From: Streptomyces sp. NBC_00557
GTDB lineage: Bacteria; Actinomycetota; Actinomycetes; Streptomycetales; Streptomycetaceae
Reading direction: 5' to 3'
Length of the DNA: 64,000 nucleotides
NCBI RefSeq assembly: GCF_036345995.1
Contig: NZ_CP107796.1
Location: 2,542,001 to 2,606,000 of the forward strand
This document shows positions 55,113-63,681 of this stretch, piece by piece (position 1 is the first letter of the stretch; each line of letters starts with the position of its first letter). The notes under the pieces are model-generated. The model saw only the letters and a program-made list of their open reading frames with translations, was not told where the DNA came from and ran no database searches. Made by a program: the position numbers and the translations under genes.

Positions 55113-58100
55113 TGGGACTGGGAGACCTGACCAACTCGCTCCTGGGCGAGGGCGAGCACCTCTGGGACGAAGGCAAGAAGAAGGTCGGCGAGGGCGTCGA
55201 CTACGCCACCAACAAGCTCGGCGAGGCGCTGGACTACGTCGGTGCACACGACTGGGCCCACGACGTGGAGCACTGGGGTGACGGGATCGCCTCCGACCTG
55301 GGCGCCACACCGGGCGAGCAGCAACTCGGCCAGAGCGACGACCCCACGGACCTGGTCCACGGCGACCCGGCGAAGATCCACGAGAGCGTCAAGCACCTCA
55401 GGGACTTCCACGCCGCTTTCGACAAGGTCAGCCAGGGGATGCGGAAGGTCGACTCCTCGGGCTGGAAGGGGCAGGCCGGCGACGCCTTCCGCAAGAAGTT
55501 CGGCGTGCACCCCGCCAAGTGGGCGCAGGCGGCCGAGTCCTGCGACGCGGCCGCCGGCGCCCTGGAGTCGTACGCGGGCACCGTCAAGTGGGCACAGAGC
55601 GAGGCCAAGGAGGCGATCGCCCTCTACGACAAGGGCGTGAAGGCCTCGAAGGCGGCGGCCGACGCCTACAACAAGAAGGTCGACGCCTACAACGCCAAGG
55701 TCAAGGCCAACCAGGACCCGGGTCCGAAGCCGGAGCCGTTCCACGACCCCGGCAAGGCCGACATCCAGGCCGCCGCCCACAAACTCGCCGCGGCCCGCAA
55801 ACAGCGCAACACCGCCGCCTCGGAGGCACAGGCCAAAGTCAAGGCCGCCGTCGCACACGCCCCGGCCGAACCGCCCCCGCTGAAACGCCTGGGCAACGAC
55901 CTCCTCGACGGCTACCAGGCTGTCAACACCGAACTCGCCCACGTCGGGGGAGGCATCCTCAAGGGCACCGCGGGCCTGCTCAACTTCGCCCGCGGCCTGA
56001 ACCCGATGGATCCCTACAACCTCACGCACCCCGCGGCCTACATGCAGAACGTCAGCATGACGCTCTCCGGCCTGGTCTCCAGCTCCGCCCACCCCGAACG
56101 CACGCTGAAGAACATGTGGACCGAGTTCCGCAAGGACCCGTCCGAGTTCGGCGGCCGTCTCATCCCTCAGTTCCTCGGCACCGACGGCCTCGGCGTGGAA
56201 GCGGGTCTGGCCCGGGACGCGGCGGAAGCGGGCCTCGCACGAGAGGCGGCGGAAGGGGTGGCAGGCCGAGAGGGCGCGGAGAGCGCGGCCGGGAAGACCC
56301 CCCGGGAGACGGTGCACGAGGACCCACCGCAGCACTCTCACGACGAGAGCAGTACGAAAAAATGCGGCGACCCGGTCAACGTGGCCACCGGCAAGATGTA
56401 CCTGCCGCAGACGGACGTCACCCTCCCCGGCACGCTGCCCTTGCTCCTCACCCGCCGCGTGGAGTCCGGCTACCGCCTCGGCCGCTGGTTCGGCCCGTCC
56501 TGGTCCTCCACCCTGGACCAGCGCCTCGAGATCGACGCGGAGGGCGTCGTCTACGTCACGGAGGACGGCCTCCTTCTGTCGTACCCGCACCCGGCACCCG
56601 GCGTGCCCACCGTGGCGAGCCACGGCCCGCGCCTGCCCCTGGACCGGGTTGACGGCGGCTACACGATCACCGACCCGCACACCGGGCAGGTGCGGCACTT
56701 CGCCGACCGAAGCGACAGCCTGGCCGTCCTGGAACAGATAGACGACCGCAACGGCAACTGGATCTCGTTCGAGTACGACGCCGAGGGCACCCCTGTGGGC
56801 GTGTTCACCGGCTCCGGCCAGGGCGTCCGCATCACCACGGACGCGGGCCGCATCACGGCGTACCACCTGACCGCGACCGGCGAGGAACTGAAACGCTTCG
56901 CCTACACGGACGGCAACCTCACCGAGGTCTACAACTCCTCCGGCCTGCCCCTCCGCTTCACCTACGACGACCGAGGCCGGGTCACGTCCTGGACGGACAC
57001 GAACGACCGCAGCTACAGCTACGAGTACGACGACCAGGACCGCTGTATCGCGCAGGGCGGCACAGCAGGCCATATGACGCACCGCTTCTCTTACGGGGAA
57101 CGGGACCCTGAAACCGGCCTGCGGACCACGACCGCGACGACGGCCGAGGGACACGTCACTCGTTACCTGGTCAACGGCACCTGGCAGGTGGTCGCGGAGA
57201 CGGACGCCCTGGGCGCGACGACCCGCTACGTCCGCGACCGTCACCACCGCCTGCTCTCCACGACGAACCCGCTGGGCCACACGATCACCTTCGAGTACGA
57301 CGAGGCGGGCAACCTCACCCGCCTGGTCCGCCCGGACGGCCGCGAGGCCCGGGCGGAGTACAACTCCCTGGGCCTGCCGGTGAAGGTGGTGAACCCGGAC
57401 GGCACGGTGATCCGCCAGACGTACGACGAGCGGGGCAACCGCACCTCGGTGACGGACCCGGCGGGCCAGACGACCCGGTTCACGTACGACGAGGCCGGAC
57501 ACCTGACATCGATCACGGACCCGCTGGGCCACACGACCACGGTGGTCTGCGACCGCGCGGGCCTGCCCGTGCAGGTGACGGACCCGCTGGGCGCGGTGAC
57601 CCGCTACGAACGAGACGCCCTCGGCCGCCCGACCACGATCACCGACCCCACCGGCGCGACAACCCGCCTGGAATGGTCACTCGAGGGCCACCTGACCCGC
57701 CGCACGGCCCCCGATGGCACGACGGAGACGTGGACGTACGACGGCGAGGGCAACTGCACCAGCCACACGGATGCTTTGGGCGGCGTCTCGTACTTCGAGT
57801 ACACCCACTTCGACCTGCTGACGGCCCGCACGGGCCCGGACGGCGTCCGCTACGAGTTCGCCCACGACGCGGAGCTGCGTCTGACGAAGGTCACCAACCC
57901 GCAGGGTCTGACGTGGGAGTACACGTACGACCCGGCCGGCCGCCTGCTGTCCGAGAAGGACTTCGACGACCGCACACTGACGTACGAGTACGACGCCGCG
58001 GGTCGCCTGCTCTCCCGCCGCAACGCCCTCGGCCAGGTCACGTCCTTCGAACGCAACGAACTGGGCCAGGTGCTCCGCAAGGACGCGGCAGGCCAGGTGA

Positions 58101-59794
58101 CGACCTACGCCTACGACTTCACGGACCAACTGGCCCAGGCTGTCGGCCCGGACGGCACGACCCTGACCCTGCTGCGCGACCGCCACGGCCGCCTGGTCTC
58201 GGAGACGGTCAATGACCGCACGGTGAGGTACACGTACGACCCCCTGGGCCGCCGCACGGGCCGCACGACGCCAACAGGCGCGGTCTCCACTTGGTCGTAC
58301 GACGCGGCAGGTCACCGTACGAACATGGTGGCGTCCGGCCGGGCGATCGACTTCACGTACGACGAAGCGGGTCGCGAACTGGCGCGCCGCGTCGGCACAA
58401 CGATCACTCTCGAGCACACCTTCGACACGCTGGGCCGCCTGACAGGCCAGTCGGTGACCGGCGCCGAGGGCGGTCTGATCCAGCACCGGTCGTACTCCTA
58501 CCGGGCCGACGGCAACGTGATCGGTATCGCCGACCACTTGAACGGCGAGCGCCGCTTCGACCTGGACGCGACGGGCCGGGTGACGGCAGTGCACGCGGCA
58601 GGCTGGACGGAACGCTACGCGTACGACGAGGCAGGCAACCAGACCCAGGCGTCCTGGCCGTCGGACCACCCGGGCGCCGAGGCAACCGGCCCCCGCTCCT
58701 ATGCGGGCACCCGCATCACCCGAGCCGGCAACGTCCGCTACGAACACGACGCACTCGGCCGCATCACCCTCCGCCAGAAAACCCGCCTCTCCCGCAAGCC
58801 GGACACCTGGCGCTACGAATGGGACGCCGAGGACCGCCTCACCTCGGTCGTGACCCCGGACGGCACCCGCTGGCGCTACACCTACGACCCCCTGGGCCGC
58901 CGCACCGCCAAACTCCGCATGGCGGCCGACGGCGAAACGGTCGTAGAGAGGGTGGACTTCACCTGGGACGGCACCACCCTCTGCGAACAGACCACAACCT
59001 CTTCCGACCTCCCCCACCCGGTCACCCTCACCTGGGACCACCAAGGCCTGCGCCCCCTGACCCAAACGGAACGCATCACCGCGGCCGACGCACCCCAGGA
59101 GGAGATCGATTCCCGCTTCTTCGCCATAGTCACCGACCTGGTCGGCACCCCGAACGAACTCATAGACGAACAGGGCGACATAGCCTGGCGCACCAGAAGC
59201 ACCCTGTGGGGAACGACGGCGTGGTCGACGAACAGCACGACGTACACCCCTCTACGCTTCCCGGGCCAGTACTACGACCCCGAAACCGGCCTCCATTACA
59301 ACTACTTTCGCCACTACGACCCGGAAACGGCCCATTATCTGATCCTTGATCCACTTGGTCTCACACCGGCCCCCAATCCCGCTGCATACGTCCATAATCC
59401 CCACACATGGACCGACGTGCTCGGCCTGGCTCCGGACTGCGATCAAAGGCCTGTCTGGGAGGACGTGAAACCTACCCAGTCGAACTACCCAGGGACCGAT
59501 ATTCCGAAGTCTTTCGAGATGCAGGCCGGGGATCAACGTGTATGGGTGCACCCCAACGCGACGAAACATCTGAACGAGTACGCCCAAGGAAGGATTGCCG
59601 AACTAGCAACCCGCGATAAAATTGGCCTCATCAACCAAGTGCAGATCAAGAGTCTCCAACAAGCGGTGGTTGCCGCCACGAAGGACGGCATTCCGTTGGG
59701 GAAGATGGTGGAGGCAGGCGGCTGGGAACTGAAGTTCAGCAAGCGGCCGGAGGACCCGCTCCCGGCGCTGGTGCACGCTCTTTACAAAGGATGA
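55112..59794 (+). CDS. RHS/YD-repeat polymorphic toxin with WXG-type N-terminus
   Basis: A 1560-residue polymorphic toxin. Residues 1-250 are helical with a WXG motif (SSGWKGQAGDAFRKKF, W118), resembling the putative type VII secretion signal domain of Streptomyces RHS proteins. A hydrophobic/linker region follows. From about residue 418 a DUF6531-like domain starts (CGDPVNVATG), then YD repeats to about residue 1330. The RHS core ends in LDPLGL (about 1412-1417) and a short PAAYVHNPHTWTDVLGL. The last 119 residues (1442-1560) are the variable toxin domain, which I do not recognise; it contains WVHPNATKHLNEY. The stop is overlapped by the next gene. Confidence 0.92.
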   Translation: MGLGDLTNSLLGEGEHLWDEGKKKVGEGVDYATNKLGEALDYVGAHDWAHDVEHWGDGIASDLGATPGEQQLGQSDDPTDLVHGDPAKIHESVKHLRDFHAAFDKVSQGMRKVDSSGWKGQAGDAFRKKFGVHPAKWAQAAESCDAAAGALESYAGTVKWAQSEAKEAIALYDKGVKASKAAADAYNKKVDAYNAKVKANQDPGPKPEPFHDPGKADIQAAAHKLAAARKQRNTAASEAQAKVKAAVAHAPAEPPPLKRLGNDLLDGYQAVNTELAHVGGGILKGTAGLLNFARGLNPMDPYNLTHPAAYMQNVSMTLSGLVSSSAHPERTLKNMWTEFRKDPSEFGGRLIPQFLGTDGLGVEAGLARDAAEAGLAREAAEGVAGREGAESAAGKTPRETVHEDPPQHSHDESSTKKCGDPVNVATGKMYLPQTDVTLPGTLPLLLTRRVESGYRLGRWFGPSWSSTLDQRLEIDAEGVVYVTEDGLLLSYPHPAPGVPTVASHGPRLPLDRVDGGYTITDPHTGQVRHFADRSDSLAVLEQIDDRNGNWISFEYDAEGTPVGVFTGSGQGVRITTDAGRITAYHLTATGEELKRFAYTDGNLTEVYNSSGLPLRFTYDDRGRVTSWTDTNDRSYSYEYDDQDRCIAQGGTAGHMTHRFSYGERDPETGLRTTTATTAEGHVTRYLVNGTWQVVAETDALGATTRYVRDRHHRLLSTTNPLGHTITFEYDEAGNLTRLVRPDGREARAEYNSLGLPVKVVNPDGTVIRQTYDERGNRTSVTDPAGQTTRFTYDEAGHLTSITDPLGHTTTVVCDRAGLPVQVTDPLGAVTRYERDALGRPTTITDPTGATTRLEWSLEGHLTRRTAPDGTTETWTYDGEGNCTSHTDALGGVSYFEYTHFDLLTARTGPDGVRYEFAHDAELRLTKVTNPQGLTWEYTYDPAGRLLSEKDFDDRTLTYEYDAAGRLLSRRNALGQVTSFERNELGQVLRKDAAGQVTTYAYDFTDQLAQAVGPDGTTLTLLRDRHGRLVSETVNDRTVRYTYDPLGRRTGRTTPTGAVSTWSYDAAGHRTNMVASGRAIDFTYDEAGRELARRVGTTITLEHTFDTLGRLTGQSVTGAEGGLIQHRSYSYRADGNVIGIADHLNGERRFDLDATGRVTAVHAAGWTERYAYDEAGNQTQASWPSDHPGAEATGPRSYAGTRITRAGNVRYEHDALGRITLRQKTRLSRKPDTWRYEWDAEDRLTSVVTPDGTRWRYTYDPLGRRTAKLRMAADGETVVERVDFTWDGTTLCEQTTTSSDLPHPVTLTWDHQGLRPLTQTERITAADAPQEEIDSRFFAIVTDLVGTPNELIDEQGDIAWRTRSTLWGTTAWSTNSTTYTPLRFPGQYYDPETGLHYNYFRHYDPETAHYLILDPLGLTPAPNPAAYVHNPHTWTDVLGLAPDCDQRPVWEDVKPTQSNYPGTDIPKSFEMQAGDQRVWVHPNATKHLNEYAQGRIAELATRDKIGLINQVQIKSLQQAVVAATKDGIPLGKMVEAGGWELKFSKRPEDPLPALVHALYKG

Positions 59795-59805
59795 AGGGAA
59801 ACCAA

Positions 59806-60303
59806 ATGCTCAAGGCTGTTGACGTGCTGACGTGCACTACGGTCGAGGTAGAGAGTGATGCATATGTGCCCTTGACAATTACTTGGGGCACTGACAGTAG
59901 GTTGCAGCCCTTGTACTGGAGGATCAGCGGCAGCAACGGCGGGGAGGTCGAGATCAAGATAGACCCTCAATCCGGGATGATGCGGGAACTAGTGATCATC
60001 GACGAACCGCCCGGAAGAGCCGACACAAGCCCACCTCTATCACTTCCCAAGACGGATACAGGAATCCCTGCATTCGATCGTTCCCCGTGGGGAATCTCCA
60101 CCAACCCCGATTATTCCACATTTCAATCAAGAGTCATCACATCCAATGAGGTAATTGCTTTTTCCCGGGAACACGGGACGGCGAAATTGTTCTTTCCCGC
60201 AAAGCAGACCGCGCAAGTATTGGTGTGCGAATATTCTCAAATCCATCTAGCGGGCGACGGATCTCTCAGCGCCGTACTTGTCGACGTTCAGCCCGATACT
60301 TGA
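59806..60303 (+). CDS. presumed immunity protein for the RHS toxin
   Basis: A 165-residue soluble protein starting at ATG 59806 after AAGGGA; an ATG at 59791, overlapping the toxin stop by four bases, is also in frame. Codon use and base composition are clearly poorer in G+C than the upstream operon. No family is recognised; it is rich in beta strands by look (VPLTITWGTD, EVEIKIDP). It directly follows the toxin domain, the usual place for a cognate immunity gene. Confidence 0.7.
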   Translation: MLKAVDVLTCTTVEVESDAYVPLTITWGTDSRLQPLYWRISGSNGGEVEIKIDPQSGMMRELVIIDEPPGRADTSPPLSLPKTDTGIPAFDRSPWGISTNPDYSTFQSRVITSNEVIAFSREHGTAKLFFPAKQTAQVLVCEYSQIHLAGDGSLSAVLVDVQPDT

Positions 60304-60341
60304 TTAAGTCCCTCGCATGTCATCGGGTCAAAAGCCTCGTT

Positions 60342-60355
60342 GCGGGATCTCCCGC
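60342..60355 (+). terminator. short hairpin after the immunity gene
   Basis: GCGGG and CCCGC around a 4-base loop, about 40 bases past the immunity stop. Weak. The rest of the 260-base gap to 60563 shows no gene. Confidence 0.35.
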
Positions 60356-60563
60356 GATCAGGTGGTGACACCCGAAACTCAATTCACCAGCGGCACGGAG
60401 CCCAGGGTCATGCGGACCCTTTTCTCTAGACGTACTGGTTGCGGGCCCCGACAACTCTGCGAACCACTGCCGACTCGGGGGGCCTCGGTCCTCCCATGGC
60501 TTCGTGGATCTGGTAGGTACGGTGCTCAACAGAACTTGAGTACAAGAAAGGTCAACGAGTCTC

Positions 60564-61820
60564 ATGTCGTTCGGTCCGCCACCCGCTGGATTCGAGGCTG
60601 CGGCGCCCCCTGCCTGGACACCACCGTCGCAGATCGAGCAGGCGTTGTTCGAGGCCAAGCGGCGTGAGGACTGGGCGGCGTACTTCCGGACGCTCGCGCA
60701 GTGCCGGCTGTTCTTCGAGATACAGAAGGACAAGGCGGATGCCACGCCCAGCGCCACGCACGTCGTCTTCGGACACGATCCCCGTGTCGCCGGCGGCCGG
60801 ATCTGGGCCGTGTACACCGAGGGCATGCTCCCCGCGCCGGAGCCCCACCGCGTCTTCGACTGGAAGTACCTCGAGTGGTTCCCCAAGGTGTGGCAGCCGA
60901 CCGACCCGCCCCAGATCGTCGTCAACCCGGGCAGCCCGTGCGAGGCGTTCCTCCCCTCCGCGCCCCCGCACTCGTCGGCCTGGGCCCAGTACGGGCAACA
61001 GGCCTCCCCCCGGAAGCGTTCGCTGCAGCTGCGCACCCTCCGCTTCGGCGGCCCCCTCCAGGGCGCCGTCGCCCACGGCCTCGCCTGCGGTGCCCTCCTG
61101 TGCGTCCACAACGGCTCCTTCTGGAACGCCATGGCGTGGCACGGCACGGGATACCCGGGTGAGCGCAACCGGCTCCGCGAGTGGTGGGGCATCACCAGCC
61201 GCGAGGAGTGGCAGTACTACCTCCGCGACCTCCTCGCCTGCGAACAGCACAGCTCGGTCTGGGACTTCGCCCTCCGCCTGCGCCGGACGATCGCCCGGGA
61301 CTTCGGCGGCTACGTCGACGTGGGCTACTGGAAGCAGGCCGCCGCCAACGTCATCCGGGCGAACTCCGAAGGGTCGGTCGTCGTCAGCGAAGAGGGCGTC
61401 ACGAAGACGGAGCCCCGCCCCGAGTCAGAGGTCCAGGCCCGGATCGAGGGCGTGCACCGGCTCATCGGACGCATCACCCGCTACGAGGCCCGCATGCGCG
61501 CGGACGGCGTGCTCGACGAGAACGGGTACGTCTCCTCCGTCGATGCCTGGGACCTCGGTCGCGCCTCGAAGATGGCCCGGTGGGGGCTCGGAGCCCGGTT
61601 CGGAACGCTCAAGGAAGCCGAGTCCGCCGTCATCCAGGCCGGCCGCGCAGCCGCTCTGTCCTACAAGTCATGGCGGGACTTCTCCGCCGGCTACATCCTC
61701 GGCCGCTCCCTCCACTTCGACGAGGAGGAGTTCGGCCCCTGGTACGAGGACATGGTCAGCGCCCACCAGATCCTGATGTCCGACCCCGAGAGTCCCTGGC
61801 TGACCATTCCGTTCCGCTGA
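60564..61820 (+). CDS. SseB-like/DUF1266 domain protein
   Basis: A 418-residue protein. Residues 30-140 resemble an SseB domain (vNPGSPCEAFLP segment). Residues 190-400 look like DUF1266, with the signature WWGITSREEW and later WDLGRASKMARWG, and YILGRSLHFDEE. The function of DUF1266 is unknown; it often occurs beside polymorphic toxins. Start ATG 60564 follows AAAGGT. It is again G+C-rich, unlike the immunity gene before it. Confidence 0.75.
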   Translation: MSFGPPPAGFEAAAPPAWTPPSQIEQALFEAKRREDWAAYFRTLAQCRLFFEIQKDKADATPSATHVVFGHDPRVAGGRIWAVYTEGMLPAPEPHRVFDWKYLEWFPKVWQPTDPPQIVVNPGSPCEAFLPSAPPHSSAWAQYGQQASPRKRSLQLRTLRFGGPLQGAVAHGLACGALLCVHNGSFWNAMAWHGTGYPGERNRLREWWGITSREEWQYYLRDLLACEQHSSVWDFALRLRRTIARDFGGYVDVGYWKQAAANVIRANSEGSVVVSEEGVTKTEPRPESEVQARIEGVHRLIGRITRYEARMRADGVLDENGYVSSVDAWDLGRASKMARWGLGARFGTLKEAESAVIQAGRAAALSYKSWRDFSAGYILGRSLHFDEEEFGPWYEDMVSAHQILMSDPESPWLTIPFR

Positions 61821-61904
61821 CAGCAGGCCACCTCTTGTAAGGCACTGGAAGCGAGAAGGCGCACAACACCTGCGGTTCGTCCGCCCCAACCCGGATTGGC
61901 CCTG

Positions 61905-62297
61905 ATGACACCCCCTCTCCACGCGCCCTCGCCCACCCGGTCGACGGGCTCCGCCCCCCGACGCCGGCGCGCCCTGCTCGTCCCCGTGCTGGCGGCCGTC
62001 TCCGCCGTCCTGCTGGCCGCACGCCTGGCCTGGGCCTCCGACACGTTCCAGAACTGCCGGTACCTGGGCCCCTCCGCCCGCATGTACATCACGTCCTGGG
62101 CCGGCCTCGCGTGCGCCGTCGCTGCGGTAGTGGCATTCGCCGCCCTCCCCCGCAGCGAACGGCGCGGAATGGCAGCGGTGTCAGCCGTGCTCGGCATGCT
62201 GCTGGCTGCCGTCCTGCTCCTGACCGTCTACTGGCTGTACGCCCCGGACCCGTCCGGCGGCGACGACTGCTCGGGCCTGGGCCTCTTCACGCCGTGA
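61905..62297 (+). CDS. small three-helix membrane protein
   Basis: A 130-residue protein starting at ATG 61905 (MTPPLHAPSPTRS). Three hydrophobic segments at about residues 22-43, 62-80 and 88-110 and an arginine-rich N-terminus (RRRRALL) that should face the cytoplasm. A cysteine pair (C50 and C123 regions) lies outside the helices. No family recognised. Confidence 0.6.
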   Translation: MTPPLHAPSPTRSTGSAPRRRRALLVPVLAAVSAVLLAARLAWASDTFQNCRYLGPSARMYITSWAGLACAVAAVVAFAALPRSERRGMAAVSAVLGMLLAAVLLLTVYWLYAPDPSGGDDCSGLGLFTP

Positions 62298-62468
62298 CCT
62301 CAACCATGGACGCACTTCAGCCGGCCAAGTTGCAGATCCACTCGGTGGAAGAACAGCGCGAGGGGGCCGCCGCCCCGCCAGCACCGGCCAGGAGTTCAGC
62401 ATGGTCCCAGCGTGCGATCCGCCGCCGAGTGCCATTGCCGAGAGTGCGGCAAGAGGGAGAATGAGGAG

Positions 62469-62819
62469 ATGTATCGGGAATTTGTCGTCCCGGGCGACGA
62501 GGAGATCCTGGACGTACTCGGTAAGTTGCCAGAGATAGACGAAAGCGGCTCACGCACACTCACATGGCAAGGAAAGGAAGGCGATTCAGTCACTCTGTCC
62601 TACGACATCTTCTGCAGGTCGGTCAGAATACGTTGGACCGACACCAACTGGGATGTTTTGTCTGACGTCCACCGTGAGGGCGCGACTCGATTGACCGTCT
62701 CTTCCGTTCCATCCGCAACGCATATCTTGATCGAGTTTCACATGGGCGAATGTACTGGCCGGATGGAAATCCAGGTACTCCCGAAGCTCTGCATTCAGGG
62801 CCGACTGCTCTACGTATAG
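62469..62819 (+). CDS. orphan immunity-like protein
   Basis: A 116-residue protein starting at ATG 62469 with GGGAG upstream; the longer frame from 62412 has no support. It is visibly lower in G+C than the core genes. No family is recognised. The size, low G+C, and place downstream of an RHS toxin with no toxin domain before it are what is expected of an orphan immunity gene. It overlaps no other gene. Confidence 0.5.
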   Translation: MYREFVVPGDEEILDVLGKLPEIDESGSRTLTWQGKEGDSVTLSYDIFCRSVRIRWTDTNWDVLSDVHREGATRLTVSSVPSATHILIEFHMGECTGRMEIQVLPKLCIQGRLLYV

Positions 62820-62895
62820 ACAACGCTTCTCTACATCGACTGACGGGTTGCCGTGATCCGTCCGCCGACTCCCACTCCACGTCAAGAGACGATAG

Positions 62896-63507
62896 TCCAG
62901 CACTAGACAACCCGAGGGGTCCCTGCAGGAAGCGGAACTGAGCACTAGCCTGGCCTCGGCGGGGCTCAAGTATCTGGGCATGGCGGACCGCTCCGCTCCA
63001 CTCGTTCCACCATGTCTTGCGGCCTTTTCGAACTCGACCGCTGCCGATGGCCAGGAGTGGGCTGCCAGTATCGACAATGAGGTCACAGATTTTCGGGAAC
63101 GAGTGAATCACCAATGATACATGCTCTGCTCCGATCAAGGCTTCTTCGCGGCCGGAGATCCGCAGTTCCTCATCGCTGTCAGGGACCTGGAAGCCAGGCA
63201 TTCCAACACCTCGTGGTGGGCGCACGTAGCATTGCAGACCGAGTGGGACCTCGCAGGAACCGGCGCCCAACTCGGCGTTACGGGGTACGGCTGGGGGCAT
63301 CCAGAATTTGTGATGCTGTCTACCGACGGGAATACCATCATTCAAGGCTCACAAGGTCAGGTCTGGACGGATATTGTCTGCCTGCGTGAGGCGCACAGAA
63401 TCCAGTCCTTCAGAGAAACGGGAGTCAAACTCGCCAAGGACAAGTCAATCCCCGAGGAGACACGCGACGCCGTGGACCGCTGGCTGAACGCCACATCACC
63501 GGAGTAG
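62896..63507 (+). pseudogene. gene interrupted by an in-frame TGA and lacking its 5' end
   Basis: One reading frame is open from 62896 to the stop at 63507 except for TGA at 63115-63117. No start codon lies before the fragment except an internal ATG at 62980. Downstream of the TGA the frame continues as MLCSDQGFFAAGDPQFLI, DLEARHSNTSWWAHV, then GYGWGHPEFVML and IVCLREAHRIQSF. The first part reads GLKYLGMADRSAPLVPPC and TAADGQEWAASIDNEV. The pieces read like one protein. It could alternatively be a shorter gene from 63121 (128 residues), but that ATG lacks a ribosome binding site. Confidence 0.6.
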
Positions 63508-63538
63508 CCCGTGGTAGAGCCACCGCTTTCCGGCCCGC

Positions 63539-63665
63539 CCGCTCGCTTCTCCCCCGTGCTGCAGCGAGGTGGGTCAAGGGTGGCCCCGAGAGCCATCGCC
63601 GGAGGCGACGCGGAGCGCCCTTGACGCACCTCGCGGAGGCACGATGCTCACGGGGAAGCGAGCGG
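63539..63665. repeat. long imperfect inverted repeat (MITE-like element)
   Basis: Arms 63539-63580 and 63618-63665. Matched blocks are CCGCTCGCTTC..CCCCGTG with CACGGGGAAGCGAGCGG, and GCGAGGTGGGTCAAGGG with CCCTTGACGCACCTCGC. The centre holds a small stem TCGCC-GGA-GGCGA. Some bases are extra in the right arm. It lies between the broken gene and the end of an Rpn-like protein. It resembles mobile intergenic repeats or a very long hairpin. Confidence 0.65.
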
Positions 63666-63681
63666 CCCAAGGGTCACTTGC

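Noticed and set aside
55037..57532. 831-codon minus-strand frame opposite the RHS toxin
   Set aside because: Repetitive valine/arginine/glycine sequence that mirrors the YD repeats on the other strand; no start signal or domain.
62586..63345. Minus-strand frames opposite the low-G+C genes
   Set aside because: No start signals and no recognisable features; plus-strand frames give more protein-like sequence.
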